64,000 nucleotides of DNA from Cercis canadensis (Eukaryota > Streptophyta > Magnoliopsida > Fabales > Fabaceae). The notes under the pieces are model-generated. The model did not search any database. It was not told the DNA's origin and was given only the letters and a program-made list of their open reading frames with translations. Each line of letters opens with the position of its first letter. Position 1 is the first letter of the stretch. Below are positions 35,429 to 46,254 of the stretch, piece by piece. Position numbers and translations under genes: made by a program. The stretch covers positions 1,870,122 to 1,934,121 of the forward strand of contig QAOA01002417.1 in the NCBI GenBank assembly GCA_003255065.1, written 5' to 3'.

Positions 35429-37810
35429 TCAAGTCTTTTTGCTTGCAACTATAGGAGAGGGTTTCCTGTGAGTTGCACCAGCTCTGATATCAATTTTGAC
35501 CTTATTGGAAGCTCCATTCCTAGTAGATGCCGGCCAGTGACTGCAGGTAACTGCCATGTCCTTGAACTGTTGCAGGCTCTCAAGAGTCTCAACAATTGTT
35601 GGCATCCTTGGCCTATCTTTAGGATTCAAACTTATGCATTGCAATGCCAAAAGTGCCATCTCCTTTGCACCCTTTACAGAGTATTGCCCTGCAAGCCTTG
35701 GATCCATAATATATCTTAACCTCCTACTACTACTCAAGTAAGGTTTTGTCCAATCCACAAGGTTTTGCTCTGTCTTTGGTTTTGTCTTGTCCATTGCTCT
35801 CCTTCCTGTGAGTAGTTCTAGCAGGACTACCCCAAAGCTATAGACATCGCTTTTGGTGGTTAAGTGCCCTGTAAACCATTCATAAGTTGCATTAGAGAAC
35901 AAGAACCTATGCCAGGTAATTAATTTAATTAATCTGTTAGATCAAATTACCTGTTGAGATATATTCTGGGGCTGCATATCCATAGGTGCCCATGACCCTT
36001 GTTGTAACGTGGGTGTTTGATCCCTCTGGCCCCATTTTTGCTAGTCCAAAATCTGACAGTTTAGCAGTAAAATCCTATAAAAATAAACAGAACCGCAGAT
36101 GAACAACCAAGTCGATTTTAGTTGCTTTGAAAAAGGTTTTGTCATTCTAACAAGTCAATTAACGTTGTTACTATTTACTTACTGAATCAAGCAAGACATT
36201 GGAGGTCTTGAAGTCACGGTATATGACAGGGTTCTCAGCATTATGCAAAAAGGCAAGGCCTTTGGCTGCACCTATTGCAATTCTTAATCTTGTCGCCCAT
36301 GGCAGTGATGTTATCCCTGTAATGGCATCACACATTAGTGGATGAGTAATGAGATTTATTATTTGTTCTTACACTTCAAAATAAACCAGGAAGCATACTT
36401 CTGAAGAGGTGATTCTCCAAGCTTCCTCGAGGCATGAATTCGTATACAAGGAGCCGTTCCTCATCCTCACAACAATACCCAATTAATTTGACCAAATTGG
36501 GGTGCCTCAGCTGCCCAAGAAATATTACTTCTGCCTGCAACCCAAACACCCATTTAGCTTCACAAAATATAGTAATATACTCAAAACTACTAATTCTATA
36601 TTTTGCTTCTAGTTTTATACAAACTTCTCTTTCAGCTAAATTCCTTACAAATAGTGTTGGTCTATTCTGATATTAATTGTTTAATTAATTATAAATTTTT
36701 TCTAAAATTCTTTCTTTTTTTAGGGTCCGTCTAATTTTTTGGGGGTCTGTCTAAAATTTTGGTAATATGTATCATTGATGAAAAAAGTTGGGCAAAATAT
36801 CACAAGCCCATGTTTTCCTTTTGGGCCTCATAAACCTATAATCCAAACGTAAATTAAAGTAGCCCAGCGGAAAAATATACAGGCTTGAGTCTGCAATATG
36901 TGGTTATGGTCATATTACATGAGTATCCTATGAAAATAGTTATAGGGATAAAATAAATAATTTATTGCTTAGAAAGAATTAAATTGGAATTAATAGGTAT
37001 AAGAAATTTATGAATTTTTTTTGCAAGTTTTATAACTCAAATAATAATTTTCTCAAAAAATAAAAAAAAAAAGTATGGTTAATCATTAATTTGTTCTAGC
37101 AAAAAAAGCTTAGTCATTAATCCGATTAAATCATTTGAAAATGTCAATCTTATTTGAGATAGAAAAATAAATTTAATTTGACCATAAAAAAAAAATATGA
37201 ACTTAAATATAATAAAATTTATTTGTTTGATTATCGTTATACACCAAATAGGCTTCCCCAGCCCACATATAAACCAATTATGCAATAATGACTTTCAGCC
37301 CAAAAGAAAATGCAATAAGAAATAGGCTTCACAATATATCAAACTTAATTTTAAGTAGAGCTTATGATATGTAATTAAGGTAATTATACTTACAAGCCAT
37401 TCGCGATGTCCTTGTAAGCCTTCAATATCGAGAAGCTTAACTGCAACAGGCTGAGCCTTCAAACCCTGCCTCAAGTTATCATCTATGTAACCCTTATGCA
37501 CCGTTCCAAACCCACCTTCACCCAACAAGAAATTGCTCGAGAAATTCTGGGTTATGGCACGCAACTCACTCAGCTGAAAATCATACAAATCTGAACCAAA
37601 TGATTGAGCAAGATCTTCATTAATTCGTGTCGAAGAAGAACGGCTAAGATCAGAGAAAGACAATCTCCGAAACGAAGGTAACGGCGCAATGTCCTTAGAG
37701 AAATCAGAACGTGAGGGCCTGCAGCGGCTCAAGTTGCCAAAGATGGTTTGCTCCTCAGTGGAGCAGCAATTCGCTGTGAATGGCCTCCATGCCTTTTTTG
37801 GTTCCTTCAT
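35429..37810 (-). CDS. receptor-like cytoplasmic kinase, RLCK-VII, RIPK-like
   Basis: Exons in transcript order: 37810-37394, 36534-36399, 36316-36183, 36074-35951, 35868-35429; phases agree and give 416 residues. Kinase features: Gly loop GEGGFG 97-102, Lys125 in VAVK, catalytic IYRDFK with D219, DFG with D237, and the activation segment ending [11 protein letters not shown]. Tyr in place of His before RD is usual in RLCK-VII. The [15 protein letters not shown] insert (here [11 protein letters not shown]) and the N-terminal part ([18 protein letters not shown]) point to RIPK/PBL kinases that act below immune receptors at the plasma membrane. There is no Gly2, so no myristoylation; Cys15-Cys16 could be palmitoylated. 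It is not in the Arabidopsis block at this position, so it may be an insertion. Confidence 0.9.
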
Positions 37811-37914
37811 TATACCAAGATTGCAAAGAGATGGGCTTGTGCCTTGTGGGATTGCCTAATAATGCCTGCTACCAATTATGTACCACTAACAGCATAATAA
37901 GCCAAAGATTCCTC

Positions 37915-37926
37915 TATTATATAAAA
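37915..37926 (-). promoter_or_regulatory. TATA-like box of the RIPK-like kinase
   Basis: Read on the minus strand the sequence contains TATATAAT about 105 bases upstream of the ATG at 37810. This is a plausible core promoter, though AT-rich flanks weaken the call. Confidence 0.4.
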
Positions 37927-38330
37927 GCTAGAAAGAGAGAGGAATAGGGAAGAAGAAGATATTCTTTCTTCAACTGCTCTCTAACCACTCTGGTATATTT
38001 ATGATGTTTGCTTTATCTTTTTTCTTGTTTAATTTGGAATCTACGTCTTCATGCAGAATGCACTGATATTTTTTTTTGGTATAAAACAGAAAAACTAAAA
38101 AAATTAAAATCTACTAAACGATTCTATTTACCAGTACAGTTCTAGAAGAGAAAGCACAAATATATTTTTAAAAAATGATAGTTTCAACAAAAGTGCATAA
38201 AGAAAAATATACAAAGGATAAAGTGTATTACAACTTACAACTACAAGAATGCATTTATGTTTTTTTTTTTTAATTTCAACAATAATTTCAACTATTAGAT
38301 TTTATTGATGACATATATTATGTAAACTTG

Positions 38331-38848
38331 GTTCATTAACCTAGATATTACATTTTAAAAATAAAATTATACATTGATAACATTTTTTAATTTGATTATC
38401 TAAATATTATATTTTTAAAAAAAATAAAAAAATTTAAAGATATGAGAACCACCAAACACACAGCTACCATGGGGCGTGTCTCCAACGGATACACTACATG
38501 ACTATTGGCGTATCTGACCTTCCCACTACTCACCCAATGAAAGAAGAAACAAAACCAAGCACCACTTTTTCAGTTGTTATACGTTTTAGAAATAAACAAC
38601 AAAAGCACCATTTTTTCAACTTTTATACGTTGCAGACAAAAGTAAATGCATTACGAAGACCGGACACGCCAGCTGCCTTGTGGCTTGTCCAGTAGAAATA
38701 CATGGCGTGACAGTTAGCGTGTCTAAGGGTCTTCATTTGTCTATCTTTTTTTTTTAAAAAAAAAAATATAATATTTAAATAATTAAATTTAAAAATATTA
38801 TNATATATAATCTTATTTTTAAAATATAATATCCAAATCAATTAACCT
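38331..38848. mobile_element. fold-back element with arms of about 100 bp
   Basis: The left arm (38331-38430) and right arm (38743-38848) are imperfect inverted copies over about 100 bases, sharing in order GATATTA(C/T)ATTTTAAAAATAA, TTATCTAAATATTATATTTT and similar words. A single N (38802) lies inside the right arm. The more GC-rich interior (38460-38730) carries a short tandem repeat of 46 bases (from 38557 and from 38603). There is no coding capacity, and target duplications are not clear. Confidence 0.55.
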
Positions 38849-39118
38849 GTAAACTCCCTCCTCATGCATTTTCTTTAAAATTCACTGGGACTAGATATAT
38901 AAATGTAGAAATGTTATCCTTTTGCCTTTCTGGATTACTGACTCTGCCCTGGCTGCTATTTCGGGACGGAGACCGGGCTATGTGTCAACATGTGAATTGC
39001 GAGAATTGTTGCCTGAATCTTTGACTTGGGCGCAGTAATTAACAAATGGGGGACATTGAAAATAATTAGTTTCATACATATTGCATTGTTTTTTCACCCA
39101 AGACCAGAAAAAGAAACT

Positions 39119-39440
39119 GAGAGATAAAATATATTATTTAGTATAAATTAATTTAGAGAGTGGTTATTTTTATATTTAATTTTAGTAATAGTATATATTA
39201 TTTAATGTTTAAATATAATATAAATTAATTTATTCTCATTTAATATAAAAAATTAATTATAAATTTTTTTATTTAATATAAAAAAATTAGTTAAAGTTAA
39301 AAAAAATTTATATTTATTAAAATTAATTTAATTTATATCATATTTAAAAATTAAATAAAATGTAATATTAATAAAATAAAATATAAAAATAATAACTCCC
39401 ATTAATTTATACGTTATAGAAAATAATATATATTACTCTC
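39119..39440. mobile_element. AT-rich fold-back MITE-like element
   Basis: The ends pair as imperfect inverted repeats: GAGAGATAAAATATATTAT on the left against GAGAGTAATATATATTAT read inward from the right, followed by GTATAAATTAAT and GTTATTTTTATATT in both arms. Extreme AT content makes chance pairing easier, so confidence is moderate. Confidence 0.45.
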
Positions 39441-41106
39441 TGCCACGTTAAATCTAAAAGGTGATTTTACTTTTAGAGGATTCATTTTTAGGCCATAATT
39501 TTATAGGATTGACATGTAACCAAATACATTCCATAAATTGCTTACAATATTACGAAATAAAATAAACCTAAAGGTTGGAAAATACAGATAAATCCAAATC
39601 ACCATTGACGCGATGATTGTTTTTATCAAACGGTGACTTGCTAACTTGTATAAATGATCCAATACAACAAAGAGATTTTAATTTTATTTTTTTAATTTTC
39701 ACCTTTTTGTTTGTCGACAAGTTAAAGATTGTTTAAATTCTAAAGCAATGGTCAATTATGAGGAATTCATCAGTCTCTTTAAAACTCAAAAATTAGGTAA
39801 AGTTTTATCTCTTAGGAAAAGAGAAAGACCGAACGAGATCCATTAGATTATGAAATTGGTGAATTGAGCAGAACCTCATCCGATCCACGAGTTGCATTGT
39901 GCTTATAATAAAATTGATGATGGTAAATTGGTAATTCAAACTTGGAACTGAGATCTTTATGAACTGTTTCATTTAGAAAAAAAGAAAAAAAAAGTATATA
40001 TTTATAATAGATGGATAAGGAACTTAGTCATTTGTCTAAACAAAGAGTAGCTCTGTTATATTCTAATGATTTGGTAACCTAAGTAACGTAGAATCCGAAC
40101 CCACAATGGAGTGACGAAGGGAATGATAGCATCGATAACTGTCTTTATTCTGAAATTCAACTACTGACAAGTGACCAATGGTGCTACTGCTAAGCAAAGA
40201 GGAGCAGTTGCAGGTTGAAGTACTAAATGAGGCATACAATACGTACTCCAAAGAAAGTCAAATAAAAATTAATGAATGAGGTTTGCCCCACCACCTTAAT
40301 CCTCCCCTGCTCCCTTTTCAACTACCAAATAATAGTAATACATCTATGCTATTATGATGTTTCATTTACCAAATTTCCTCCTTGAATATTATATCGAATT
40401 TTATGTTACGAATCCCTCCATTTATTATATCGATTTTTTTTTTAAAAAAAATAGCCAACATGAAAATTCTTTATATAGTAGCACATTTTCGCTTTGATTA
40501 GGCATTTTATCTGATATTTACTTCTAGAGTGGTAGAAGATGAATTTTAAGTGGTTTCTTAATGATATTATTGCGACCAAACCTACTACGCCTTAATATAA
40601 AATGTAAATAGGAGGAGTGGATCTGTTAGTTTTATTTATATAATCTAAGTGATAAATGTGTTAGATTAGTAATCATATATATAATCTACTCGATCATGCT
40701 ACTATGCTTCAAAAGTATTATCTTGTGTCATATAAAAAAAATATTATTTTGTGTTGCTCCAAAGAAAATATATTATCTTGCTAGAAAAGGAAAGTATATT
40801 ATCTTTATCTCAATATTTAAAAGACATATACACACGCACGCACACCATTTTTTCTTTTTTTAAATAACTGCCGTGTGGTTGAATATACTTTAAAAGTTCC
40901 ACGATAGCTTCCAATAAATAAATAAAAACAGTTCCACTATAGCAGCAGCAAATGAGTGAGTGCTACATCTTACATGATTTTTTCACAACAATATACGCTG
41001 ACAATTGTTTACATCAATCAAAGGACAATGAATTTACATATATAGTCATTGTAGTACAATTGAGGCCCTGAGGGTACTTTATTGTATGAGTTAGACTACC
41101 CAATTA

Positions 41107-41379
41107 CTATAAAACTATTGAAGTGTTTCTAGGAATATTGGTGAGCAAGGGTGAGTTTTTTTTAGCACTTTCGTTATTCACATCCTTGCTGGCTGGGTTG
41201 GTGTTGTTCAAAGCTGGCTTGGGCAATTGTTCTCCTTGGTCGCCTGCTAGTCCTCCTGCCCAAACCCCAGTCATGCTCATTAACAGTGATGCTGCTGCGT
41301 CGTCTTCTTTTGACCAACCTCTGCTTTCTCTTTCGTCTTCCTTTGACAAACCAAAGCAATTCAAGCAACAACGTTTCAT
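41107..41379 (-). CDS. small Cys-motif protein, hypothetical
   Basis: A 90-residue frame starts at the ATG at 41379 (MKRCCLNCFGLSKEDE); the 13 codons before it start at TTG. The N-terminus has a CCxxC cluster followed by a charged region and a Gly/Ala-rich stretch (SMTGVWAGGLAGD), and the C-terminus is Asn/Ser rich. No family is recognised. It lies 0.5 kb from a pseudogene and 1.1 kb from a gene whose products also start with a Cys cluster, but the similarity is weak. It may be a chance frame; an overlapping plus-strand frame is also open. Confidence 0.35.
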   Translation of the reverse strand: MKRCCLNCFGLSKEDERESRGWSKEDDAAASLLMSMTGVWAGGLAGDQGEQLPKPALNNTNPASKDVNNESAKKNSPLLTNIPRNTSIVL

Positions 41380-41895
41380 TTTTTTTATAGTATTTTTAAC
41401 TACTAGATTCAAATACAAAATTTATAAATATTATAAACTAATTCCACCAATTTGATCCCGGCAAAATCAGAGGCCTAATTATAAATAGCTCATGCAAAAT
41501 GCCTAAAAAAACAAAAAAGAGCTCCATTATTTAGACCCATAAATCCTCTGCCCAATTATAATTAATTGCAACATCCACGTATTTCCGAGCATAATTAGCA
41601 ATGATCTGCTCCATTATGTTATGTATTCATTTAGACAAAAAGTCATGGTCATTTTTTTTTTTTTTTTTANTTTTTTTTTTTATATTTTTAATTAAGATTT
41701 TGTATTCGAACACATATCAAAAAGTCCTGAAAATAATTTCAGTACCATTCAAGTACAAATTGTTTGGTCACAGGCCATTTTCATTCCATTTGAATGATAT
41801 AGGAATCCAGTATAATTTTCATTTAATTACAAATGATAAAAGAAAATCAATGAACTAATAACCATTCAAAACTGATTTTGTGACCTAAGCATGCT

Positions 41896-42124
41896 CTAAG
41901 ATATTATTCTAGCTGATTCCTGAATCACCCACTGGACTACCCTCTCTGCCTTCCTTAGCCTCCTTTCTTGTTCTTTAACCGAAAAAGTGCTCAAATCTGT
42001 GAGTGTGTCATCATTCTTTCCGCATCCTATGTGGTTTGAACCCAAAACTCCAATTCTTTTGCTTTTCTTCACATGGCTGCTCTTGGTGGAGAAGCAAGAC
42101 CGTGTTGATCCCCGTCGACGTCAT
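41896..42124 (-). pseudogene. decayed copy of the neighbouring 42526-42861 gene
   Basis: Read on the minus strand, an open stretch ending in TAG at 41896-41898 carries LTDLSTFSVKEQERRLRKAE and VVQWVIQESAR, nearly the same as the intact gene 0.4 kb to the right. Relative to it there is an in-frame loss of about 11 codons in the charged helix. The ATG region at 42122-42124 is out of frame with the rest, and no other in-frame ATG exists. This is a tandem duplicate that has lost its start. Confidence 0.75.
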
Positions 42125-42525
42125 CACGCACTTTGATCGAAATCAATTAATGTGAATAAACGACACCACTTCACACCTCAATTTTACTCTAATTTTGATT
42201 TCAGAATCGTGATTGAAACCTGATTTCTGGTATATAATTTTCAATTTTCATTTTGAATTAGTTCATTTTGTATGCCTGTTACTGTTAGCTTTCTAATTGA
42301 AGTCATGTAGAACGTTGGCCAACAAAGTCAAAGGAAGTGCTTCTTCATGGAAGGATTCAACTCTGGCTAAGTACTAATATCAATTCCCTCATCCCTTTTA
42401 TGTACAATCATAATTCATATCAACAACTTGATCATTCTGAGAGATATTTATACACTTGTGATATAGTAGGATTTGCATGAAATCATAAAAAAGAAAAAAG
42501 AGAGAATTCAATGAAATCACAACCA
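42125..42525. other. spacer between the pseudogene and the intact paralogue
   Basis: AT-rich spacer with no coding signal. It presumably holds the 3' UTR of the gene to its right and the decayed promoter of the pseudogene. Confidence 0.35.
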
Positions 42526-42861
42526 TTACTTGCTTGATGGCTCCTTATTTTCATCATCACTAGGCATCGTTTTGATTGAAGAAGCAGCCATTCTAGCTGA
42601 TTCCTGTTTCACCCATTGGACTACTCTCTCTGCTTCCCTGCTTACCCTCTCTTCCTCCTCCAACGCTTTCTTCAGCCTCTTTTCTTGTTCTTTAACTGAA
42701 AACGTGCTCAAATCAGTGAGTATTTCATCATATTTTCCCCTTTCTATATGTTCAGAACTCGACACTCCACTGCTACTGCTCTTCTTTATATCACTCTTCT
42801 TGATGGAGAAGCAAAAGCAACATGTTGATCCTCCTGATCCTGAGTACTCTGACTCCATCAT
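42526..42861 (-). CDS. small Cys-motif/charged-helix protein
   Basis: A 111-residue single-exon protein starts at tandem ATGs at 42861. Order of parts: an acidic/Gly start, a Cys cluster (STCCFCFS), a Lys/Ser-rich linker, a conserved segment (ILTDLSTFSVKEQEKRLKKA), a strongly charged probable helix (LEEEERVSREAERVVQWVK) and an acidic tail. The segment from STFSVKEQ to QESARM aligns without gaps to the C-terminus of the protein at 45325-46254 (GSFSSKKQ to QASVRM), so the two are paralogues of different length. No function is known to me. A broken duplicate lies at 41896-42124. Confidence 0.65.
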   Translation of the reverse strand: MMESEYSGSGGSTCCFCFSIKKSDIKKSSSSGVSSSEHIERGKYDEILTDLSTFSVKEQEKRLKKALEEEERVSREAERVVQWVKQESARMAASSIKTMPSDDENKEPSSK

Positions 42862-43941
42862 GCAGTTTGGTCGAAACCCAAAACCTTTTCTGATGATGTA
42901 ACTTAATCTCCTCTGAAGAACTAAGTGGGGATAAAGAATATAATTGAAGGAGTTGTTAAGATGAGGTACTACTATTTGAAATTTTGAATAATGGAAAATG
43001 GAACTGAGGGATTGATCCTAATGACTGGGGTCTTTTCCTTTGTCAGCATGTTATTTGCTGAGCTGTTGGGACCCTTTTGTGTAATTTCCTTGACACTGTT
43101 GAAACATTGCAACCAATGAAATTGCTTATTGTTTGAGTTGGTGAGGAGTTTACGTCAAGGCTGATGTATATTTGCATATAAAATTTCGGTGTTGGGCGGC
43201 GACTAGTTGAAGGTTTACTTGGAGTTGAGAACAGAAGCTCAATAGACGAAGTGGAGGATAATTGATACTTGGAGTGGAGAATAAGATGAGTGGGGAATAT
43301 GAGAGCCAACCGGCTTATTAAACATAACATTTGCATCTTTAGAACCCGATTTATATAGATATAAATGAATTCGTTTTTTTTTTTCCAAGAAAAACATTAC
43401 AATTGAACTACAAATGAAATGTTATGTTTCAAACATACATAAAATGCAAATATGATTTCTTATAAATGAATTAACAAAATCCTATGAAATTTCGTAGTGA
43501 GATTTAAAAATGAGATCAATTCTAAATGTGTCCCTTGAAATTAAATGAAATTTAAGGGAAAAAGAATGAAAATCAACAAAACGATACTTTTAAAATGAAA
43601 ATTATTTAAAATAGAATATAGTATTTCTATATTTTAAACAAGAGTTCAACTCTTTTTTCGATATTAACAATTATTGAATTAAAATAATTTTTATTTATTT
43701 TTATTTTTTTTTCGGTCCTGTTTGGTCTTGAATTGAAATAAATGAATAAGGAGTTTTTTTTTTTGCTAATGAATGAATAAGGGTCTAGATATGGGGTTAT
43801 TAGGGCTCCTACTGGGGTGGGCTGACCTTCGACTGTGAGATGAGCTATTGGGCCTTTCCCATTAGGAAAATTTTCCCAATTTTTTTTTTTCTCAGCCTAA
43901 TATACCCATCATTGGCTACTACTATTCTTTCTTCATTTCTA

Positions 43942-43978
<37 letters not shown>

Positions 43979-45324
43979 NTTTGCTTTACTCAGAACGAGT
44001 AGTAGTTGACTAGAACATATAGCATGATTCAATTTATTTATTTTTTTCATTAGACAAGTAAAACTAAATTTTTTAAATAAAAATATTAAAAATTAATATT
44101 TAAAGATAAACCTTTAACTTTTTTTTTAAAAAAAAAATTCCTAAATCAATTATCAACCAAAATTGCTAGTCTTACTTAANTCAAATTTTTATATTTTTTT
44201 ATATTTTTTTTATTTTTGGGGTTCTCATAGTTTAAATTTTTTTTAATTGGATCCATGCCGTTATCCCAAATTATAAATTCGTTACTTTAGTGTTCACATG
44301 ACAAATAACTTATCTATGTGTCAACAAAAAAAATTGATGTGACACCAAAGTGTCACACAAATTACCAAAGTAGAGAGAGAAAGGAAGAAGAGGAAAGATG
44401 ATGTGGTGACAATATTTGTGCCACTTTAGCGTTACATCAATTTCTTTTATTGCCACATAGATAAATCGTTTGTTATGTGAGCACTAAACTAACAAATTTA
44501 TAATTTGGAGTAACGACAATGATCTAATTAAAAAAAATTCAAACCATAAGAACCCTAAAAGAAAAAAAAAAAAGTTATAAAGTCCAATTTCAAAATTTGT
44601 CAAAAGAACTTATAAGATATTTAAACTTTTTTTTTTTTTTATATAGCTAAATAATAACTTCTCAGCTACATGGCAGTGTGGCTAACACTAGTGTGTAACT
44701 ATATACGAGTTTCGTATCCAGTACCCCACACTCACAATAAATCAAAATTCATGTTAGAGAAGGAAATTTCTGGTTTGATGATTTCTGGGTTCTGTTTGAG
44801 GGTTTTCAATTCAAGTTGGAGAATAAGAAAATCAGAAACAAAAAGGTCGTTACTCTGGGTATTTCCGAATCTCCAAAACGGCATCGTTCCACTAACTGCT
44901 GGTCATCAGCGCGTTTCAGAGTCGTTTCTGTTTTGAAACGTTTAAAAAAAAATGCTGATACACTTTTTCTGTGGGGAAAGCGTTTCACGTTTCGGAAACG
45001 TACCCGAAACGGGTACGCCCCACTTTCAACTTTTTGGTGCTTCATAGGTACTGTAACAAACTTATTTTCCACCGGCAACCGCAAAAGGCTTCCTCTGAAG
45101 TCTGAACTGGATCTTAGGAGTAAATAAAGTAGTGGGTCCCTGAGAATGCGTTAGTGGGTCTCACCGGTTGAAAATGGTGCCAAAAGCATGAGTTAGCCGT
45201 TGCTCAGAGTGTTTCCAGTTCCACCCACATCAAGACGCTCCCATAGCCCTAGAGCACCACCAAAGTAAAGCACACAGTATACTCACAGTTCCACTCCTCA
45301 CTCTGAGCTTTCTCCTTTCACAAA
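42862..45324. other. intergenic region with homopolymers, a MITE and GAAACG repeats
   Basis: It includes a T tract of about 30 bases ending in an N (43979), another N at 44180, the second Mutator-type MITE (44181-44627) and a cluster of GAAACG/CGTTTC words at 44911-45016 some 300 bases upstream of the next gene. Frames at 44670-45127 are in this repetitive patch and are not credible genes. Confidence 0.45.
44181..44627. mobile_element. second copy of the Mutator-like MITE family (left end lost)
   Basis: The interior matches the element at 14828-15363 in order: a GGGGT(T/C)CT(C/T)ATAGTTT segment, a TTTTTTAATT(G) tract, GTGTCACA(C) and GCCACTTTAGCG-type words, then the inverted arm. The right end reads inward GTTTAAATATCTTATAAG, like the first copy. 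The left end runs into the single N at 44180, so its terminus and target duplication cannot be seen. Confidence 0.7.
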
Positions 45325-46254
45325 ATGGTGGGATTTTCTGAACTTTCTGACACCGACGAGTCTGCTATTGATGAAATTATCTTCCAAGCACAAGACGCCT
45401 GTGTTCTCGAACAAGTTTCCGCCGTCAATTGCTCTGGTTTCACCGACTCGGTTCTACCCACTGAACTCGAATCTCGGTTCCGCAAGCTCAAATCCTTTCC
45501 TGTTACCAAAGCCAAGGGCGGTGCCGTTCCGCCCCCACCAATCAATGGCCAAAGTGGCAATGTTAAACCCTTCAATTCAAAGACTATGGACAGCTCACTG
45601 AAGGGCAAAGCAGAGTTCGATTCTCCGTCTAATGAGCAAAGTCCCAAATTTTCACCTTCCAAAGAGAACCCAGATAAGAAAATGTCTTTGGACCGTGAGT
45701 TACAATCTGGGATTGTCTCGTCGCCTTCGGATTCCTTGGATATTTCGAAGAAAAATGTGAACTTTTCGCCGGTGAGAGAAAATTCAAAAGGGAACAAGGA
45801 TGTAAAGGTAAAATCAACATATGGGCCTGTTTCATCACCTTCAGGTGCTTCCGAATTGTCTGAAGAAAGCTCGATGTCTTCACAATTCAAGCCAAAACCT
45901 GATGCGAGAAAATCAAAATCTGGGTCACTGTCTTCTCCACTGAGCTCTTCAAATTCGTTGAGGAATTCACCGTCTCCACCTCGAAAGGCAGGTTGCTTCT
46001 GGTGTTCTCCAAAGAAGCAGGCTTCTAAGAAGAAAAGTAAGGAGAATTGGGCTATGACTGATGTTCTTGGCTGGGATATAGATGATGAGTTTCTATCCGA
46101 TATGGGAAGTTTCTCATCCAAGAAGCAGCAGAAAATGCTAAAGAAGGCAATGAAAGAAGAAGAGAAGATTAGCCAGGAGGCTGAGAAAATTATCAAGTGG
46201 GCTAAACAGGCATCTGTGAGGATGAGTGTTGAAGAAGATCTAAGTGATGATTAG
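45325..46254 (+). CDS. Ser-rich protein of unknown function with conserved ends
   Basis: A 309-residue single-exon protein. The N-terminal 60 residues (GFSELSDTDESAIDEIIFQA onward, ending FRKLKSF) look like a conserved domain. The middle (about 65-225) is low-complexity Ser/Pro/Lys and predicted disordered. A Cys-aromatic motif, GCFWCSPKKQ, near 229-238 precedes a Lys-rich patch. The C-terminus has VLGWDIDDEFLSDMGSF, then a charged helix (KKAMKEEEKISQEAEKIIKW) shared with the 42526-42861 protein, and an acidic end. The position between NFD4-like and the aspartic protease fits Arabidopsis At1g31460, an unknown protein. Function is unassigned. Confidence 0.8.
   Translation: MVGFSELSDTDESAIDEIIFQAQDACVLEQVSAVNCSGFTDSVLPTELESRFRKLKSFPVTKAKGGAVPPPPINGQSGNVKPFNSKTMDSSLKGKAEFDSPSNEQSPKFSPSKENPDKKMSLDRELQSGIVSSPSDSLDISKKNVNFSPVRENSKGNKDVKVKSTYGPVSSPSGASELSEESSMSSQFKPKPDARKSKSGSLSSPLSSSNSLRNSPSPPRKAGCFWCSPKKQASKKKSKENWAMTDVLGWDIDDEFLSDMGSFSSKKQQKMLKKAMKEEEKISQEAEKIIKWAKQASVRMSVEEDLSDD

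Larger units (their letters stand above)
37930..41106. other. AT-rich intergenic region with fold-back elements
   Basis: No gene is supported over 3 kb. It contains the fold-back elements at 38331-38848 and 39119-39440 and very AT-rich spacers. The 62-codon minus-strand frame at 40063-40251 has no support. Confidence 0.45.

Noticed and set aside
41123-41455. Plus-strand frame opposite the small Cys-cluster frame
   Set aside because: No promoter or family signal; the minus-strand frame has at least a credible ATG and Cys motif.
44670-45127. Overlapping open frames on both strands upstream of the Ser-rich gene
   Set aside because: They fall in the GAAACG-repeat patch and promoter; composition is repetitive and no family is recognised.
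45318-46196. Long minus-strand frame opposite the Ser-rich gene
   Set aside because: It is a shadow caused by Ser/Lys-rich codons; the plus-strand product has conserved domains and a paralogue.
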